DNA of 35,285 bases. Origin: CAYOEZ01 sp964402955 (GTDB lineage Bacteria; Chloroflexota; DTOL01; DAOUCN01). Location of the stretch: the NCBI GenBank assembly GCA_964402955.1, contig CAYOEZ010000018.1, positions 1 through 35,285 on the forward strand. Reading direction: 5' to 3'. This document shows, piece after piece, positions 7,882 to 15,619 of this stretch; within the stretch, counting starts at the first letter, position 1; each line of letters begins with the position of its first letter. The notes below the pieces were generated by a model. That model did not search any database. It had not been told where the DNA came from and saw only the letters and a program-made list of their open reading frames with translations. Made by a program: the position numbers and the translations under genes.

Positions 7882-8550
7882 ATGGCAGAGAACCCAATCA
7901 CGCCCACAATTGAAGACTACCTGCTCGTCATCTACGTCATGCAGCGCGATAGCAAGGACGTGATCGCCGCGCGCATGGCCGAATGGATGAACGTTTCCCC
8001 GCCTACCGTCAGCATCACGCTCAAGCGCATGGTACGCGACGGATGGCTTCTCGTCGATGAGCATCAACGCATCTTACTGACAGCGGAGGGACGGCTTGCG
8101 GCTGCTGCGGTGCTGCGCCGCCATATGCTCAGCGAACACCTGCTCAGCCGCGTGCTGGGTGTTCCCTGGTCGGACGTGCACAATGAAGCAGGCCGCATCG
8201 AGCATACCCTATCCGACATGACGACGGAGCGTATGGCCGCCGTTCTCAACGATCCTTTGACGTGCCCCCACGGCAATCCGCTGCCCGGCAACGAGGAGCT
8301 TCTGATCTCACTCACCCCTCTCACCGCAGTCGATCCCGCAACCACCTGCACAATTGTGCGCATCGATGAAGAGGGCGAAGAGAACAGAGATCTCCTGACC
8401 TACCTGCAACAACACAACCTGCTGCCAGGCTCTGTCATCACCGTTACTGACGTGATGTTGTTCAATCAAACGCTGACGCTACGACAGGGCGAGAATAGCA
8501 TTGTCCTGGGGTTAGCTGCTGCCCGTCATATTCACGTGCGCCTCGTCTAG
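7882..8550 (+). CDS. DtxR-family metal-dependent repressor with SH3-like C-terminal domain
   Basis: The 222-residue protein has a winged helix (about 10-70, SPPTVSITLKRMVRDGWL), a dimerisation/metal domain (about 70-140, including the family motif CPHGNPLP at 128-135) and a C-terminal FeoA/SH3-like domain (about 148-222). It should repress feoAB and itself through the palindrome at 7774-7789 when metal-loaded. Aligned by eye to DtxR, the metal residues are Asp12 (DtxR Met10, MntR Asp8), His81, Glu85, His100, Gly104 (DtxR Cys102, MntR Glu99), Glu107 and His108. The glycine at 104 removes the ligand that usually separates iron from manganese sensors. Whether it senses Fe or Mn cannot be decided from sequence, though its divergence from feoAB points to Fe(II). 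Confidence 0.92.
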   Translation: MAENPITPTIEDYLLVIYVMQRDSKDVIAARMAEWMNVSPPTVSITLKRMVRDGWLLVDEHQRILLTAEGRLAAAAVLRRHMLSEHLLSRVLGVPWSDVHNEAGRIEHTLSDMTTERMAAVLNDPLTCPHGNPLPGNEELLISLTPLTAVDPATTCTIVRIDEEGEENRDLLTYLQQHNLLPGSVITVTDVMLFNQTLTLRQGENSIVLGLAAARHIHVRLV

Positions 8551-8635
8551 TCACGTCCACCCTCTCACCACACTTGCGGCGTATCCGCGCCCGTTCTGAG
8601 GCGTTATTAGGAGCGGGATGGGACGCGCCCTTTCG

Positions 8636-8664
8636 TTGACAAGCCCTCCAGAGCGCTGTATAAT
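8636..8664 (+). promoter_or_regulatory. Consensus sigma70 promoter for the propeller protein gene
   Basis: TTGACA (8636-8641), 17 bp and TATAAT (8659-8664) match the consensus perfectly, followed by AGGAGA shortly before the ATG at 8722. Such a strong promoter suggests a highly expressed surface protein. Confidence 0.88.
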
Positions 8665-8721
8665 CGCGCTATCCTGAGCATGTCACCCGATCCCCAATCC
8701 TCTCGATGAAGGAGAGCCTTT

Positions 8722-10125
8722 ATGACACGACAGGCCATTGGCCGCGTGTGGACGACGATCGCCAGAGGCTCTGTGGTTCTCTGCCTGGCGGCGCTGCTCC
8801 TTAGCGTGGGCATGAAGAGCCTGCCCGGTCTGGCGCAAGCCGGCGGCATTGCACCACAAAGCAGTGTGGAGCTCAGCTCCTGGGCATGGACGCTGGTCAA
8901 TCCGGCTGGCTTTGGCGTTTGCCAGCCCGTAACAGGCTGTGACAACGTCCGCATTCGCGCTCTCGCCGCATATGACAACCAGCTCATCGCTGGTACGACC
9001 AATGCAACGATGGGCGCCGAGATATGGGGCTACAACGGCGCATCGTGGACGCGCCAGGTGAGCGGCGGCATGGGGGACATACTCAACAGCGCCATCGTCT
9101 CGATGGCCGCCTATAGCGGCACGCTCTATGCCGGCACGCAACAAGACGAGAGTTCGGGCGCCGAGGTTTGGTCCTACGACGGGCTGGCCTGGACGCGCGC
9201 CCTGACGGGCGGCTTCGACCAGTCGGCCCTTCCCTCCGATCCAAAGAACATCGCCGCCAGTGCGCTCACACCCTTCGATGCCAAGCTCTATATCGGTACA
9301 CGCTATGAGTATGGTGGCGCACAGATATGGGCCTACGATGGTCTCACCGTCACCCAGGTTGTCAGCAATGGCCTGGCCAACTCGGGCAACGTCGCTGTCG
9401 TCTCTCTGGCGCCGTTTGCCGGCGACCTCTATGCCGGCACGCTGAACAAGAGCGGAGCAGAGCTCTGGCGCAGCGCCAACGGTTTGCAGTGGACGCGTGT
9501 GGTCACAGACGGTTTTGGCAGCAGCGCCAACACCGCTGTCACGGCGATAACCGCCATGAGCCAGACGCTCTTCGCCGCAACGGAGAACCAGACAGCGGGC
9601 GCAGAAGTCTGGCGTAGCGACAATGGCCAGGTCTGGGAACGCATTCTCAGCGGCGGCCTTGGCGATAGCGGTTTGTACACCGTCAATGCCCTGACAGTCT
9701 ACAAAGGTATGCTCTACGCCGCCGTCCGGCACAGCTCTCAGCCGCTTGCGGAAGTCTGGGCCTACGACGGGCAGGCCTGGCAGCGGGCTGTCAGTGGCGG
9801 GCTGAGCGAGCACAATCGCACGCACACCTTCTATGAAGCCGGCGCGCTGGCTGTCCTGGGCGACACACTCTATCTGGGCACGTCTGAAGGACTCATTGGC
9901 TCATTCTTGACCAGTCCGGAGATCTGGAGCTCGAGCGGTCCTTTGCCCGCAACGCCAACACCGACATCGTCACCGACACCTATACCCGCGACTCCTACAG
10001 CCACGCCAACTGCAACTGCGACTGCTCTGACCACAGCGACAAGAACCGCGACGCCCACCGCTACGGCAACGGCCATAGCCACGCCCGGCACAGTCCGAGT
10101 CTATTTGCCGATCGTCATTCGGTGA
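8722..10125 (+). CDS. Secreted seven-bladed beta-propeller protein with Y-L-P-I tail
   Basis: The 467-residue product starts with a signal peptide (cleavage likely after LAQA, about residue 41). About seven repeats of 45-55 residues follow, each with the pattern ALxxYxxxLYAGT...GAEVWxYDG..W.RxVSGGxGD. The N-terminal WAWTLVNPAGFG looks like the strand missing from the last repeat, so the ring probably closes in velcro fashion. A Pro/Thr linker (about 412-455) precedes a C-terminal VRVYLPIVIR. No enzyme motif is visible; propellers of this kind usually bind ligands or act as sialidase/Kelch-like scaffolds. The next gene encodes another secreted protein with a related tail, and the two may be cotranscribed since no terminator separates them. 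Confidence 0.85.
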   Translation: MTRQAIGRVWTTIARGSVVLCLAALLLSVGMKSLPGLAQAGGIAPQSSVELSSWAWTLVNPAGFGVCQPVTGCDNVRIRALAAYDNQLIAGTTNATMGAEIWGYNGASWTRQVSGGMGDILNSAIVSMAAYSGTLYAGTQQDESSGAEVWSYDGLAWTRALTGGFDQSALPSDPKNIAASALTPFDAKLYIGTRYEYGGAQIWAYDGLTVTQVVSNGLANSGNVAVVSLAPFAGDLYAGTLNKSGAELWRSANGLQWTRVVTDGFGSSANTAVTAITAMSQTLFAATENQTAGAEVWRSDNGQVWERILSGGLGDSGLYTVNALTVYKGMLYAAVRHSSQPLAEVWAYDGQAWQRAVSGGLSEHNRTHTFYEAGALAVLGDTLYLGTSEGLIGSFLTSPEIWSSSGPLPATPTPTSSPTPIPATPTATPTATATALTTATRTATPTATATAIATPGTVRVYLPIVIR

Positions 10126-10187
10126 TACCCGACTGCTCGCTTATCCGTTGTTCTTCGGACGACAGGACAACTCACGAGGAGATGTCT

Positions 10188-11591
10188 ATGCGTGACAAGG
10201 CAGCCGCCATCCTGATCGCAGGACTTTGCCTCTTTCTTGGCCTGACTGTGGCCATAGCGGTCACACCGAGCGCAGGCGCCAGCGCCTGGTCAGACGATGC
10301 CGCGCTGCCGGCGCCCACCAGCGTGGTCGAAGAAGCGCCCGCGCTCTTCGCATCAGGGCTGACAGACTCTCCTCTCTGTGCTGTCGATGAGGGCGACTAC
10401 CCATGTACGTGGTGGCAGTATTGGGAAGGCATTTGGATCAAGCCACTCGAACAGCATGACGAGGACGAGTTTCGGCAGTGGGTCAAGACCTGGATCGTCA
10501 CGACGACACAGCCAGGATGGGTCATTACAGCCACCATCGCCACATATCACTGCCCGGGTCTAGAGAATATGCCCCAGCCATTGCATTGTGGGCCGGAACT
10601 TGCCGCATACACAACAACACACCGCATCAGCGTAACCATGCCCGTCTCGCGCGTCGCCACATTCTCGGTGACAGACACCGTCAGTTGCTGCGAGCTTGAC
10701 GAGTCCGATCTCCTGACTGTGAACCAAAACGAGCGCTGGGGCTCCAGCTACTTCGTGCGCCGCGCCCGGGCGCCCATTTGTCCCGTCCCACCGACCGCCA
10801 CCCCAACCGTGACCTATACACCGACGCCATCATCGACCGCGACGGAGACACACACACCGACGGCGACGGCGACCAGCACCGAGACGGCCACGCCCACCGT
10901 CACAGAAACAGCAACCGCTACGGAGACTGCCACGCCAACGCCAACGGACACAGCGACCGCCACCCCGACAGAGACGGCCACAGCGACGGCCACGGAGACC
11001 GAAACGGCCACACGCACCCAGACTATGACAGGAACGGCAACAGCCACCGTGACGGTCACCGGATCGGCCACGCCGACCAGCAGCGCCACAGCCAGCGTCA
11101 CGCGCACCGGCACGGCCTCGCGCACCGGCACGAGCACTGCGACGGCCACGCAGGCGGCAACACCGGTCACGTGTGAAGCTGTACGTTCAGGTTCAACCAG
11201 CGGCGCCGCTAACCGGTTCAATGGCTACAATTGCTTTTCCGGCGACCAGAGCGGGCCAGACCATCTCTACGTCATCACGACGACCGTCGCCGGCCCGCTC
11301 AGTGCGTCACTCAGCGGGCTGAGCGCCGACCTGGACGTCTTCATCCTCGCAGCGCCCAGCGCATTGTCCTGTCTAGCTTACGGCGACAACACGGCGCTGA
11401 TCCTCAACGCGCCGGCAGGCACATACTACGTCGTCGTCGATGGCTTCGCCGGAGCATCGGGCGGCTATACATTGGCAGTAGGTTGCGGCGGACCGACAGC
11501 AACGCCCACCGAAACACGCACAGCAACGGCCACCTACCCGCCGCGTATCTACTTCCCGATCATTGTCAAAGACTATAGTCCGGTTTTTTAG
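10188..11591 (+). CDS. Secreted protein with Thr-rich linker, PPC-like domain and Y-F-P-I tail
   Basis: The 467-residue product has a signal peptide (about 1-29, ILIAGLCLFLGLTVAIA). A unique N-terminal domain of about 180 residues, rich in Trp and with several Cys, has no family I recognise. A long Thr/Ala/Glu repeat linker (about 205-325) follows. Next comes an 85-residue domain resembling bacterial pre-peptidase C-terminal (PPC) domains, with LSADLDVFIL and APAGTYYVVVDGFAGASGGY. The protein ends PRIYFPIIVKDYSPVF. The ATG at 10188 is chosen because GAGGAG lies 6 bases upstream and the signal peptide then begins correctly; the GTG at 10122 overlapping the upstream stop is unlikely. Role unknown; location outside the cell membrane is well supported. 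Confidence 0.82.
   Translation: MRDKAAAILIAGLCLFLGLTVAIAVTPSAGASAWSDDAALPAPTSVVEEAPALFASGLTDSPLCAVDEGDYPCTWWQYWEGIWIKPLEQHDEDEFRQWVKTWIVTTTQPGWVITATIATYHCPGLENMPQPLHCGPELAAYTTTHRISVTMPVSRVATFSVTDTVSCCELDESDLLTVNQNERWGSSYFVRRARAPICPVPPTATPTVTYTPTPSSTATETHTPTATATSTETATPTVTETATATETATPTPTDTATATPTETATATATETETATRTQTMTGTATATVTVTGSATPTSSATASVTRTGTASRTGTSTATATQAATPVTCEAVRSGSTSGAANRFNGYNCFSGDQSGPDHLYVITTTVAGPLSASLSGLSADLDVFILAAPSALSCLAYGDNTALILNAPAGTYYVVVDGFAGASGGYTLAVGCGGPTATPTETRTATATYPPRIYFPIIVKDYSPVF
10797..11160 (+). repeat. Low-complexity ACCGCCACG-type coding repeat
   Basis: Short degenerate repeats of CACxGxxACGGC-like units encode the Thr/Ala/Glu linker of the secreted protein. Because of the repeat, the other strand and frames also stay open here, producing spurious open frames. 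Similar but shorter tracts occur at 9950-10090, 880-950 (minus) and 31320-31420. Confidence 0.75.
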
Positions 11592-11617
11592 ATCAACTGA
11601 CGTACTGAGGGCACACC

Positions 11618-12202
11618 ATGCGCACTGCTACGATTGAACGCACAACCAGAGAAACATCGGTTAAGCTCACGCTGGCGTTGGACGGCCAGGGCACACACGA
11701 TATCGCAACCGGCGTGCCCTTCCTCGATCACATGCTCACGCATGTCGCCGTCCATGGGCTGTTCGACCTTGCGCTTCATGCCAGCGGCGACACCGAGGTG
11801 GATGACCACCACACCGTCGAAGACGTTGGCATTGTCTTCGGCCAGGCGTTGCATAGCGCCCTGGGCGATCACGCGGGCATCCGGCGCTACGGCGACGCCA
11901 TTGTGCCCATGGACGAAGCGCTGGCCCTGGTCGCCGTCGATGTATCGGGCCGGGCTGTGCTGGGCTGGGACGTCGAGTTTGAGGCTGAGCACATCGGAGC
12001 CTTCGCCACGGAGCTGCTGGAGGAGTTCTTGCACGCCCTGGTGCGTGAGGGGCATCTCACTATCCACGTGCGCAGGCTGGCTGGCCGCAACGCACATCAC
12101 GTCGCTGAGGCCATCTTCAAGGCGCTTGGCCGCGCCCTGCGCCAGGCCGTGGAGAAAGACGCGCGCCGATCCGGCATTCCATCAACGAAAGGGAGTATCT
12201 AG
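11618..12202 (+). CDS. hisB: Imidazoleglycerol-phosphate dehydratase
   Basis: HisB removes water from imidazole glycerol phosphate to give imidazole acetol phosphate in histidine synthesis. The 194-residue protein has the family metal-binding motifs: FLDHMLTH (about 36-43), DDHHTVEDVG (about 64-73), and in the second half repeat the ELLEEFLHAL and GRNAHHVAEAIFKALG regions. It ends SGIPSTKGSI, as HisB proteins do. Length is normal for a monofunctional bacterial enzyme without the phosphatase domain. GAGGG lies upstream of the ATG. The rest of the his operon (hisA, hisF and others) is not in the window; hisH follows after a 195-base repeat-bearing gap. Confidence 0.97.
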   Translation: MRTATIERTTRETSVKLTLALDGQGTHDIATGVPFLDHMLTHVAVHGLFDLALHASGDTEVDDHHTVEDVGIVFGQALHSALGDHAGIRRYGDAIVPMDEALALVAVDVSGRAVLGWDVEFEAEHIGAFATELLEEFLHALVREGHLTIHVRRLAGRNAHHVAEAIFKALGRALRQAVEKDARRSGIPSTKGSI

Positions 12203-12216
12203 AGGTCCGCTCGTGG

Positions 12217-12361
12217 TACTACTACCGCACTTTTTAGCCGTGAGGGCGTGAATCCACCGCAGAGACGCCGAGACGCAGAGAGCACTGAGTTCTTGGTTTT
12301 TTCCGTGTTCTCAGCGTCTCGGCGGTGAAGAAAGCCGTCCTTACTGCTGTACGGTAGTAGA
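12217..12361. repeat. Nested inverted-repeat element between hisB and hisH
   Basis: Outer arms CTACTACCGCAC (12219-12230) and GTACGGTAGTAG (12349-12360) pair with one mismatch. Inner arms at about 12255-12273 and 12309-12327 (built on CACCGC.GAGACGC) also pair imperfectly. This GAGACGCAGAG-type unit looks like a dispersed MITE-like palindrome with no coding content; an open frame across it on the minus strand is an artefact. It splits two his genes that are usually close and could be a transcript-processing or attenuation structure. Confidence 0.7.
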
Positions 12362-12397
12362 ATCAGCACGCGAGCGGGCGTCTCTGAAACCAAAACG

Positions 12398-12997
12398 ATG
12401 ATCGCCATTGTCGATTACGGTATGGGCAACCTGCGCAGCGTGCAGAAAGCCTTCCAGCGTGTTGGGTACGAGGCAGAGATTACGGCGTCACCACAGCGGG
12501 TGCTGGATGCGTCGCACGTGGCGCTGCCCGGGGTGGGCGCCTTTGGCGAGGCCATGGCCAACCTGCAGCGCACCGGGATGGTGGAAACGCTGCGCAAAGT
12601 CGCCACCGACCGGCCATTCATCGGCATCTGCCTGGGGCAGCAACTCCTCTTCGAGGAGAGCGAGGAGATGGGCCGCCATGAAGGGCTGGGCATCCTGTCC
12701 GGCAAGGTGGCGCGCTTCAGCGGGCCGCTCAAGGTGCCGCATATGGGGTGGAATCAGATCAGCATCGTGCGCCCGTCTCCGCTCCTCGCCGGCGTCAATG
12801 ACGGCGATTTCGCATACTTCGTCCATTCTTACTACGTCGCGCCCGTCGATCCGTCCGTCATCCTGACCCGCACCGACTACGGCGTCTCGTTTGCCTCCAT
12901 CGTCGGCAGGGACAGGTTGTTTGGCATCCAGTTCCACCCTGAGAAAAGCCAGGCCGTGGGGCTGCGAATGCTCGCCAATTTCGCGAAAATGACGTAG
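12398..12997 (+). CDS. hisH: Imidazole glycerol phosphate synthase, glutaminase subunit
   Basis: HisH hydrolyses glutamine and channels ammonia to HisF. The 199-residue class I glutamine amidotransferase shows the oxyanion strand PGVGAFG (about 44-50), the nucleophile Cys78 in GICLGQQLL, and the His180/Glu182 pair in FHPEKSQ. Length is normal. The start MIAIVDYGMGNLRSV is canonical, although no good ribosome site precedes it. The stop codon TAG (12995-12997) is formed by the first bases of the 41-bp tandem repeat array, so the repeat abuts or has replaced the original 3' end. hisF and hisA are not in the window. Confidence 0.97.
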   Translation: MIAIVDYGMGNLRSVQKAFQRVGYEAEITASPQRVLDASHVALPGVGAFGEAMANLQRTGMVETLRKVATDRPFIGICLGQQLLFEESEEMGRHEGLGILSGKVARFSGPLKVPHMGWNQISIVRPSPLLAGVNDGDFAYFVHSYYVAPVDPSVILTRTDYGVSFASIVGRDRLFGIQFHPEKSQAVGLRMLANFAKMT

Positions 12998-13321
12998 CTC
13001 AGGCATCCCTGCCTGAGGCCACCCCCACAACGGCGTAGCTCANNNNNNNNNNNNNNNNNNNNNNNNNNNNNNNNNNNNNNNNNNNNNNNNNNNNNNNNNN
13101 NNNNNNNNNNNNNNNNNNNNNNNNNNNNNNNNNNNNNNNNNNCTTGCCTTAGGCCACCCCCACAACGGCGTAGCTCAGGCATCCTTGCCTGAGGCCACCC
13201 CCACAACGGCGTAGCTCAGGCATCCCTGCCTTAGGCCACCCCCACAACGGCGTAGCTCAGGCATCCTTGCCTTAGGCCACCCCCACAACGGCGTAGCTCA
13301 GGCATCCTTGCCTGAGGCCAT
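12994..13321. repeat. Tandem array of 41-bp units, each with a hairpin
   Basis: Units begin at 12994, 13035, 13170, 13211, 13252 and 13293 (the last partial), with exact 41-bp spacing on either side of the N gap. Each holds GTAGCTCAGGCATCC(T/C) and TGCC(T/G)(T/G)AG..., followed by a constant GGCCACCCCCACAACGGC part. In some units CTCAGGCA and TGCCTGAG form a perfect 8-bp stem with a TCCT loop; others read TGCCTTAG and pair less well. There are no unique spacers, so it is not a CRISPR array. True copy number is unknown because of the gap. Confidence 0.93.
13043..13142. other. Assembly gap (100 N)
   Basis: Exactly 100 Ns inside the tandem array. The distance between flanking units across the gap is not a multiple of 41, so the number of Ns is a placeholder and the real array length is undetermined. 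Confidence 0.99.
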
Positions 13322-13393
13322 TGCCCCACCTGCGGCCACGAGAATGCGCCGACCATGAAGTTCTGCGGCGAGTGCGGAACGAAGGTCCGCTAG
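13316..13393 (+). pseudogene. C-terminal remnant of a zinc-ribbon protein
   Basis: Directly after the last repeat unit the + strand reads CPTCGHENAPTMKFCGECGT then KVR and a TAG stop at 13391-13393. Two CxxC pairs make a complete zinc-ribbon knuckle set typical of the ends of bacterial zinc-ribbon proteins. Upstream the frame meets a stop at 13313-13315 inside the repeat and there is no start codon. I read it as the tail of a gene destroyed or displaced by the repeat array; the rest could also lie in the unsequenced gap if the array is wrongly assembled. Confidence 0.6.
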
Positions 13394-13425
13394 CGATTGC
13401 CTCCAGAATTTTTTCGCGCGTCCTA

Positions 13426-13454
13426 TTGACAAACACCTGTGCCGGGTGTAGAAT
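13426..13454 (+). promoter_or_regulatory. Promoter of kimA copy 1
   Basis: TTGACA (13426-13431), a 17-bp spacer and TAGAAT (13449-13454). Transcription would begin near 13461, only about 20 bases before the leader hairpin and about 97 before the ATG. Confidence 0.8.
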
Positions 13455-13481
13455 GCCCCGCTGGTATCAATAAGAAACGAC

Positions 13482-13532
13482 GAAACCGCAATGAATAGGC
13501 GGGCTTTTCGCCTATTCATTGCGGTTTCTTTT
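13482..13532 (+). terminator. Terminator-like hairpin in the kimA-1 leader
   Basis: A perfect 20-bp stem (13482-13501 and 13509-13528) with a 7-base loop is followed by TTTT. It has the form of an intrinsic terminator but lies between the promoter and the start codon at 13558, so it may act as an attenuator or an mRNA-protecting 5' structure. The upstream leader is too short for a ydaO-type c-di-AMP riboswitch. Confidence 0.75.
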
Positions 13533-13557
13533 GTGAATCGGAGTAGAGGTAAAGCAC

Positions 13558-15501
13558 ATGGCACAGATAGAGCACGAAAACGGAACCGCCATCTTGCGCC
13601 GTAATCCGACCAAGAAACCCAAGCGTTCGCTGCGCTCATGGTTCATCGGGCGTCCCCTGTCGACGGCAGACGCCCCGCATCAAACGATCGGTAAAACCGT
13701 CGGTCTGGCTGTCTTCGCATCAGATGCCATGTCTTCCACCGCCTACGCGACGCAGGAGATTCTTGTGATCCTGGCCCTGGCGGGAACGGCGGCGTTCGTG
13801 TTCGCTTTCCCAATCGCCATCGCCATCACCGCCCTGCTCATCATTGTGACGTTGTCCTACGAGCAGACCCTGCACGCCTACCCGGGCGGGGGTGGCTCGT
13901 ATATCGTGGCACGCGACAACCTGGGCGAATTGCCCGCGCAGACGGCCGGGGCATCCTTACTCACCGACTATGTCCTGACCGTGGCTGTGTCTGTTTCTGC
14001 GGGCGTCGCCCAAATTGTCTCGGCGATCCCGGAGATCCTTCCCTACCGCGTGTGGCTATCGATCGGATTGATCCTCTTCGTGATGGTGATCAATCTGCGC
14101 GGCGTCAAAGAATCGGGCGCGTTCTTTGCTGTTCCGAGCTATTACTTTATCGTGATGATGTATCTCATGGTTGGCGTCGGTCTCTTCCGCTATGTCTCCG
14201 GCTCTCTGGGTACAGTCGTTGACCCGCCGCCGCTAGAACTCATCCACCAGACCCAGGCGATCAGCCTATTTCTGATCTTGCGTGCGTTCTCCAGCGGCAC
14301 ATCAGCTATGACCGGCGTCGAGGCGATCTCAAACGGCATCATGGCGTTCAAGGAACCGCGCAGCCACAATGCCGGTGTCACACTGATGATCATGTCTGCA
14401 ATTCTGGGCAGCCTGCTGCTTGGTATCACCTTCCTGTCGGCCAACATCGGCGTGATTCCATCTGAGGCAGAGACAGTGATCTCACAACTTGCTCGCACCA
14501 CCTTTGGCGGAAGAGGCATCCTCTACGCTCTTTTGATCTCGGCGACGTCGCTCATTTTGATCCTGGCTGCGAATACGGCCTTTGCCGATTTTCCGCGGCT
14601 GAGCGCCATCCTGGCCACCGACGGCTTCCTTCCTCGCCAACTGGCCTACCGCGGTAGCCGGCTCGTCTATTCACGCGGCATCATGGCTTTGGCCGCCATC
14701 GCCGCCCTGCTTGTGTTCGTTTTCCAGGCCAGTGTGAACGGGCTGATCCCGTTGTACGCCATCGGTGTCTTCATGTCATTTACGCTGTCACAGGGCGGCA
14801 TGGCGCACCGCTGGTGGAAATCGGGACGGCTGCAGCCGGGGCAAGAAGTGAAAGAACGCGGCTCCACCCTTCGCTTCGAAAATGGCTGGAAGCTGAAGAT
14901 GGTAGTCAATGGCTTCGGGTCAGTGTGTACGGCGGTCGTGGTCATCGTTTTTGCCGTCACCAAGTTCCCCGATGGAGCATGGCTCATCATTGTTATTGTG
15001 CCGATGCTGGTCGCCATGTTCTCCTATATCCACAGACACTATCGGCGGCTTGCCGCCCAGCTCTCCCTGGAAAAATACGGAGCGCCGCCCGCCATTGTTC
15101 GCCACCGCGTCATCTTGCCCATCAGCGGAGTTCACCGCGGCACGCTGGCCGCGCTACGCTACGCGCGTACGCTGTCCGATGATATTACGGCTGTGCACGT
15201 CTCGATCGATCCGGCGGATGCGGAGCGGCTGCAGCAGAAGTGGGAAGTGTGGGGTGATGGTGTGCGCCTGCTGATTCTTGAGTCGCCCTATCGTCTGATG
15301 TTGGAACCTTTGCTTGATTACATCGAGGAGATGGCGGCGAAGCGCCAGGCGAACGAAACAGTTACGATCGTTGTGCCGCAATTCGTGCCCGAGCACTGGT
15401 GGAACAACGCACTGCACGCGCGCACAGCCAGCCTGCTGCGCTCAGTGCTGGTTCACCGGCCCGGCATCATGATTACCGATGTGCCCTATCAGGTCGAGTA
15501 G
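13558..15501 (+). CDS. kimA: KimA-family potassium/proton symporter, copy 1
   Basis: This 647-residue membrane protein belongs to the APC superfamily and resembles Bacillus subtilis KimA (YdaO), a high-affinity K+ importer, along its whole length. About 12 TM helices (about 45-505) are followed by a cytoplasmic UspA-like domain (about 530-647: YARTLSDDITAVHVSID, VPQFVPEHWW). Residues matching those reported for K+ binding in KimA are visible: Asp56 and Tyr63 in SDAMSSTAYATQEI, Tyr138, Thr141 and Ser145 in DYVLTVAVSVSAG, and Thr252 in SAMTGVEAIS. AGAGG lies 8 bases before the ATG. It heads a cluster with a second kimA and two RCK proteins. Databases may label it amino acid permease; the C-terminal domain argues for KimA. 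Confidence 0.9.
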   Translation: MAQIEHENGTAILRRNPTKKPKRSLRSWFIGRPLSTADAPHQTIGKTVGLAVFASDAMSSTAYATQEILVILALAGTAAFVFAFPIAIAITALLIIVTLSYEQTLHAYPGGGGSYIVARDNLGELPAQTAGASLLTDYVLTVAVSVSAGVAQIVSAIPEILPYRVWLSIGLILFVMVINLRGVKESGAFFAVPSYYFIVMMYLMVGVGLFRYVSGSLGTVVDPPPLELIHQTQAISLFLILRAFSSGTSAMTGVEAISNGIMAFKEPRSHNAGVTLMIMSAILGSLLLGITFLSANIGVIPSEAETVISQLARTTFGGRGILYALLISATSLILILAANTAFADFPRLSAILATDGFLPRQLAYRGSRLVYSRGIMALAAIAALLVFVFQASVNGLIPLYAIGVFMSFTLSQGGMAHRWWKSGRLQPGQEVKERGSTLRFENGWKLKMVVNGFGSVCTAVVVIVFAVTKFPDGAWLIIVIVPMLVAMFSYIHRHYRRLAAQLSLEKYGAPPAIVRHRVILPISGVHRGTLAALRYARTLSDDITAVHVSIDPADAERLQQKWEVWGDGVRLLILESPYRLMLEPLLDYIEEMAAKRQANETVTIVVPQFVPEHWWNNALHARTASLLRSVLVHRPGIMITDVPYQVE

Positions 15502-15550
15502 TCACTCGCCACAGGGCGGGCTGCTCCTTGTGCACTGTCGCACAATTATC

Positions 15551-15579
15551 TTGACAAGGGATACCAAAGCGTGTACAAT
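15551..15579 (+). promoter_or_regulatory. Promoter of kimA copy 2
   Basis: TTGACA (15551-15556), a 17-bp spacer and TACAAT (15574-15579). Same -35 box and spacing as the copy 1 promoter, showing that the duplication included, or was given, its own promoter. Confidence 0.78.
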
Positions 15580-15619
15580 GCGCCGCGTTGCCTCGGCTAT
15601 GCAGCGCATCGCGCGCCCG

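Noticed and set aside
8683..9825. Long minus-strand open frame (380 codons)
   Set aside because: It mirrors the propeller gene, which has signal peptide, repeats, promoter and ribosome site; the minus product has no family features.
12199..12408. Small minus-strand gene between hisB and hisH
   Set aside because: The frame simply crosses the GAGACGCAGAG-type repeat; it has no ribosome site and such frames recur wherever the repeat does.
12994..13321. CRISPR array
   Set aside because: The units are directly joined at 41 bp with almost no variation; there are no unique spacers and no cas genes.
13455..13557. ydaO/yuaA c-di-AMP riboswitch in the kimA leader
   Set aside because: Only about 20 bases lie between the predicted start and the hairpin, far too short for that aptamer.
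13298..13639. Minus-strand open frame over the kimA leader
   Set aside because: It runs through the promoter, leader hairpin and repeat, and overlaps the start of kimA.
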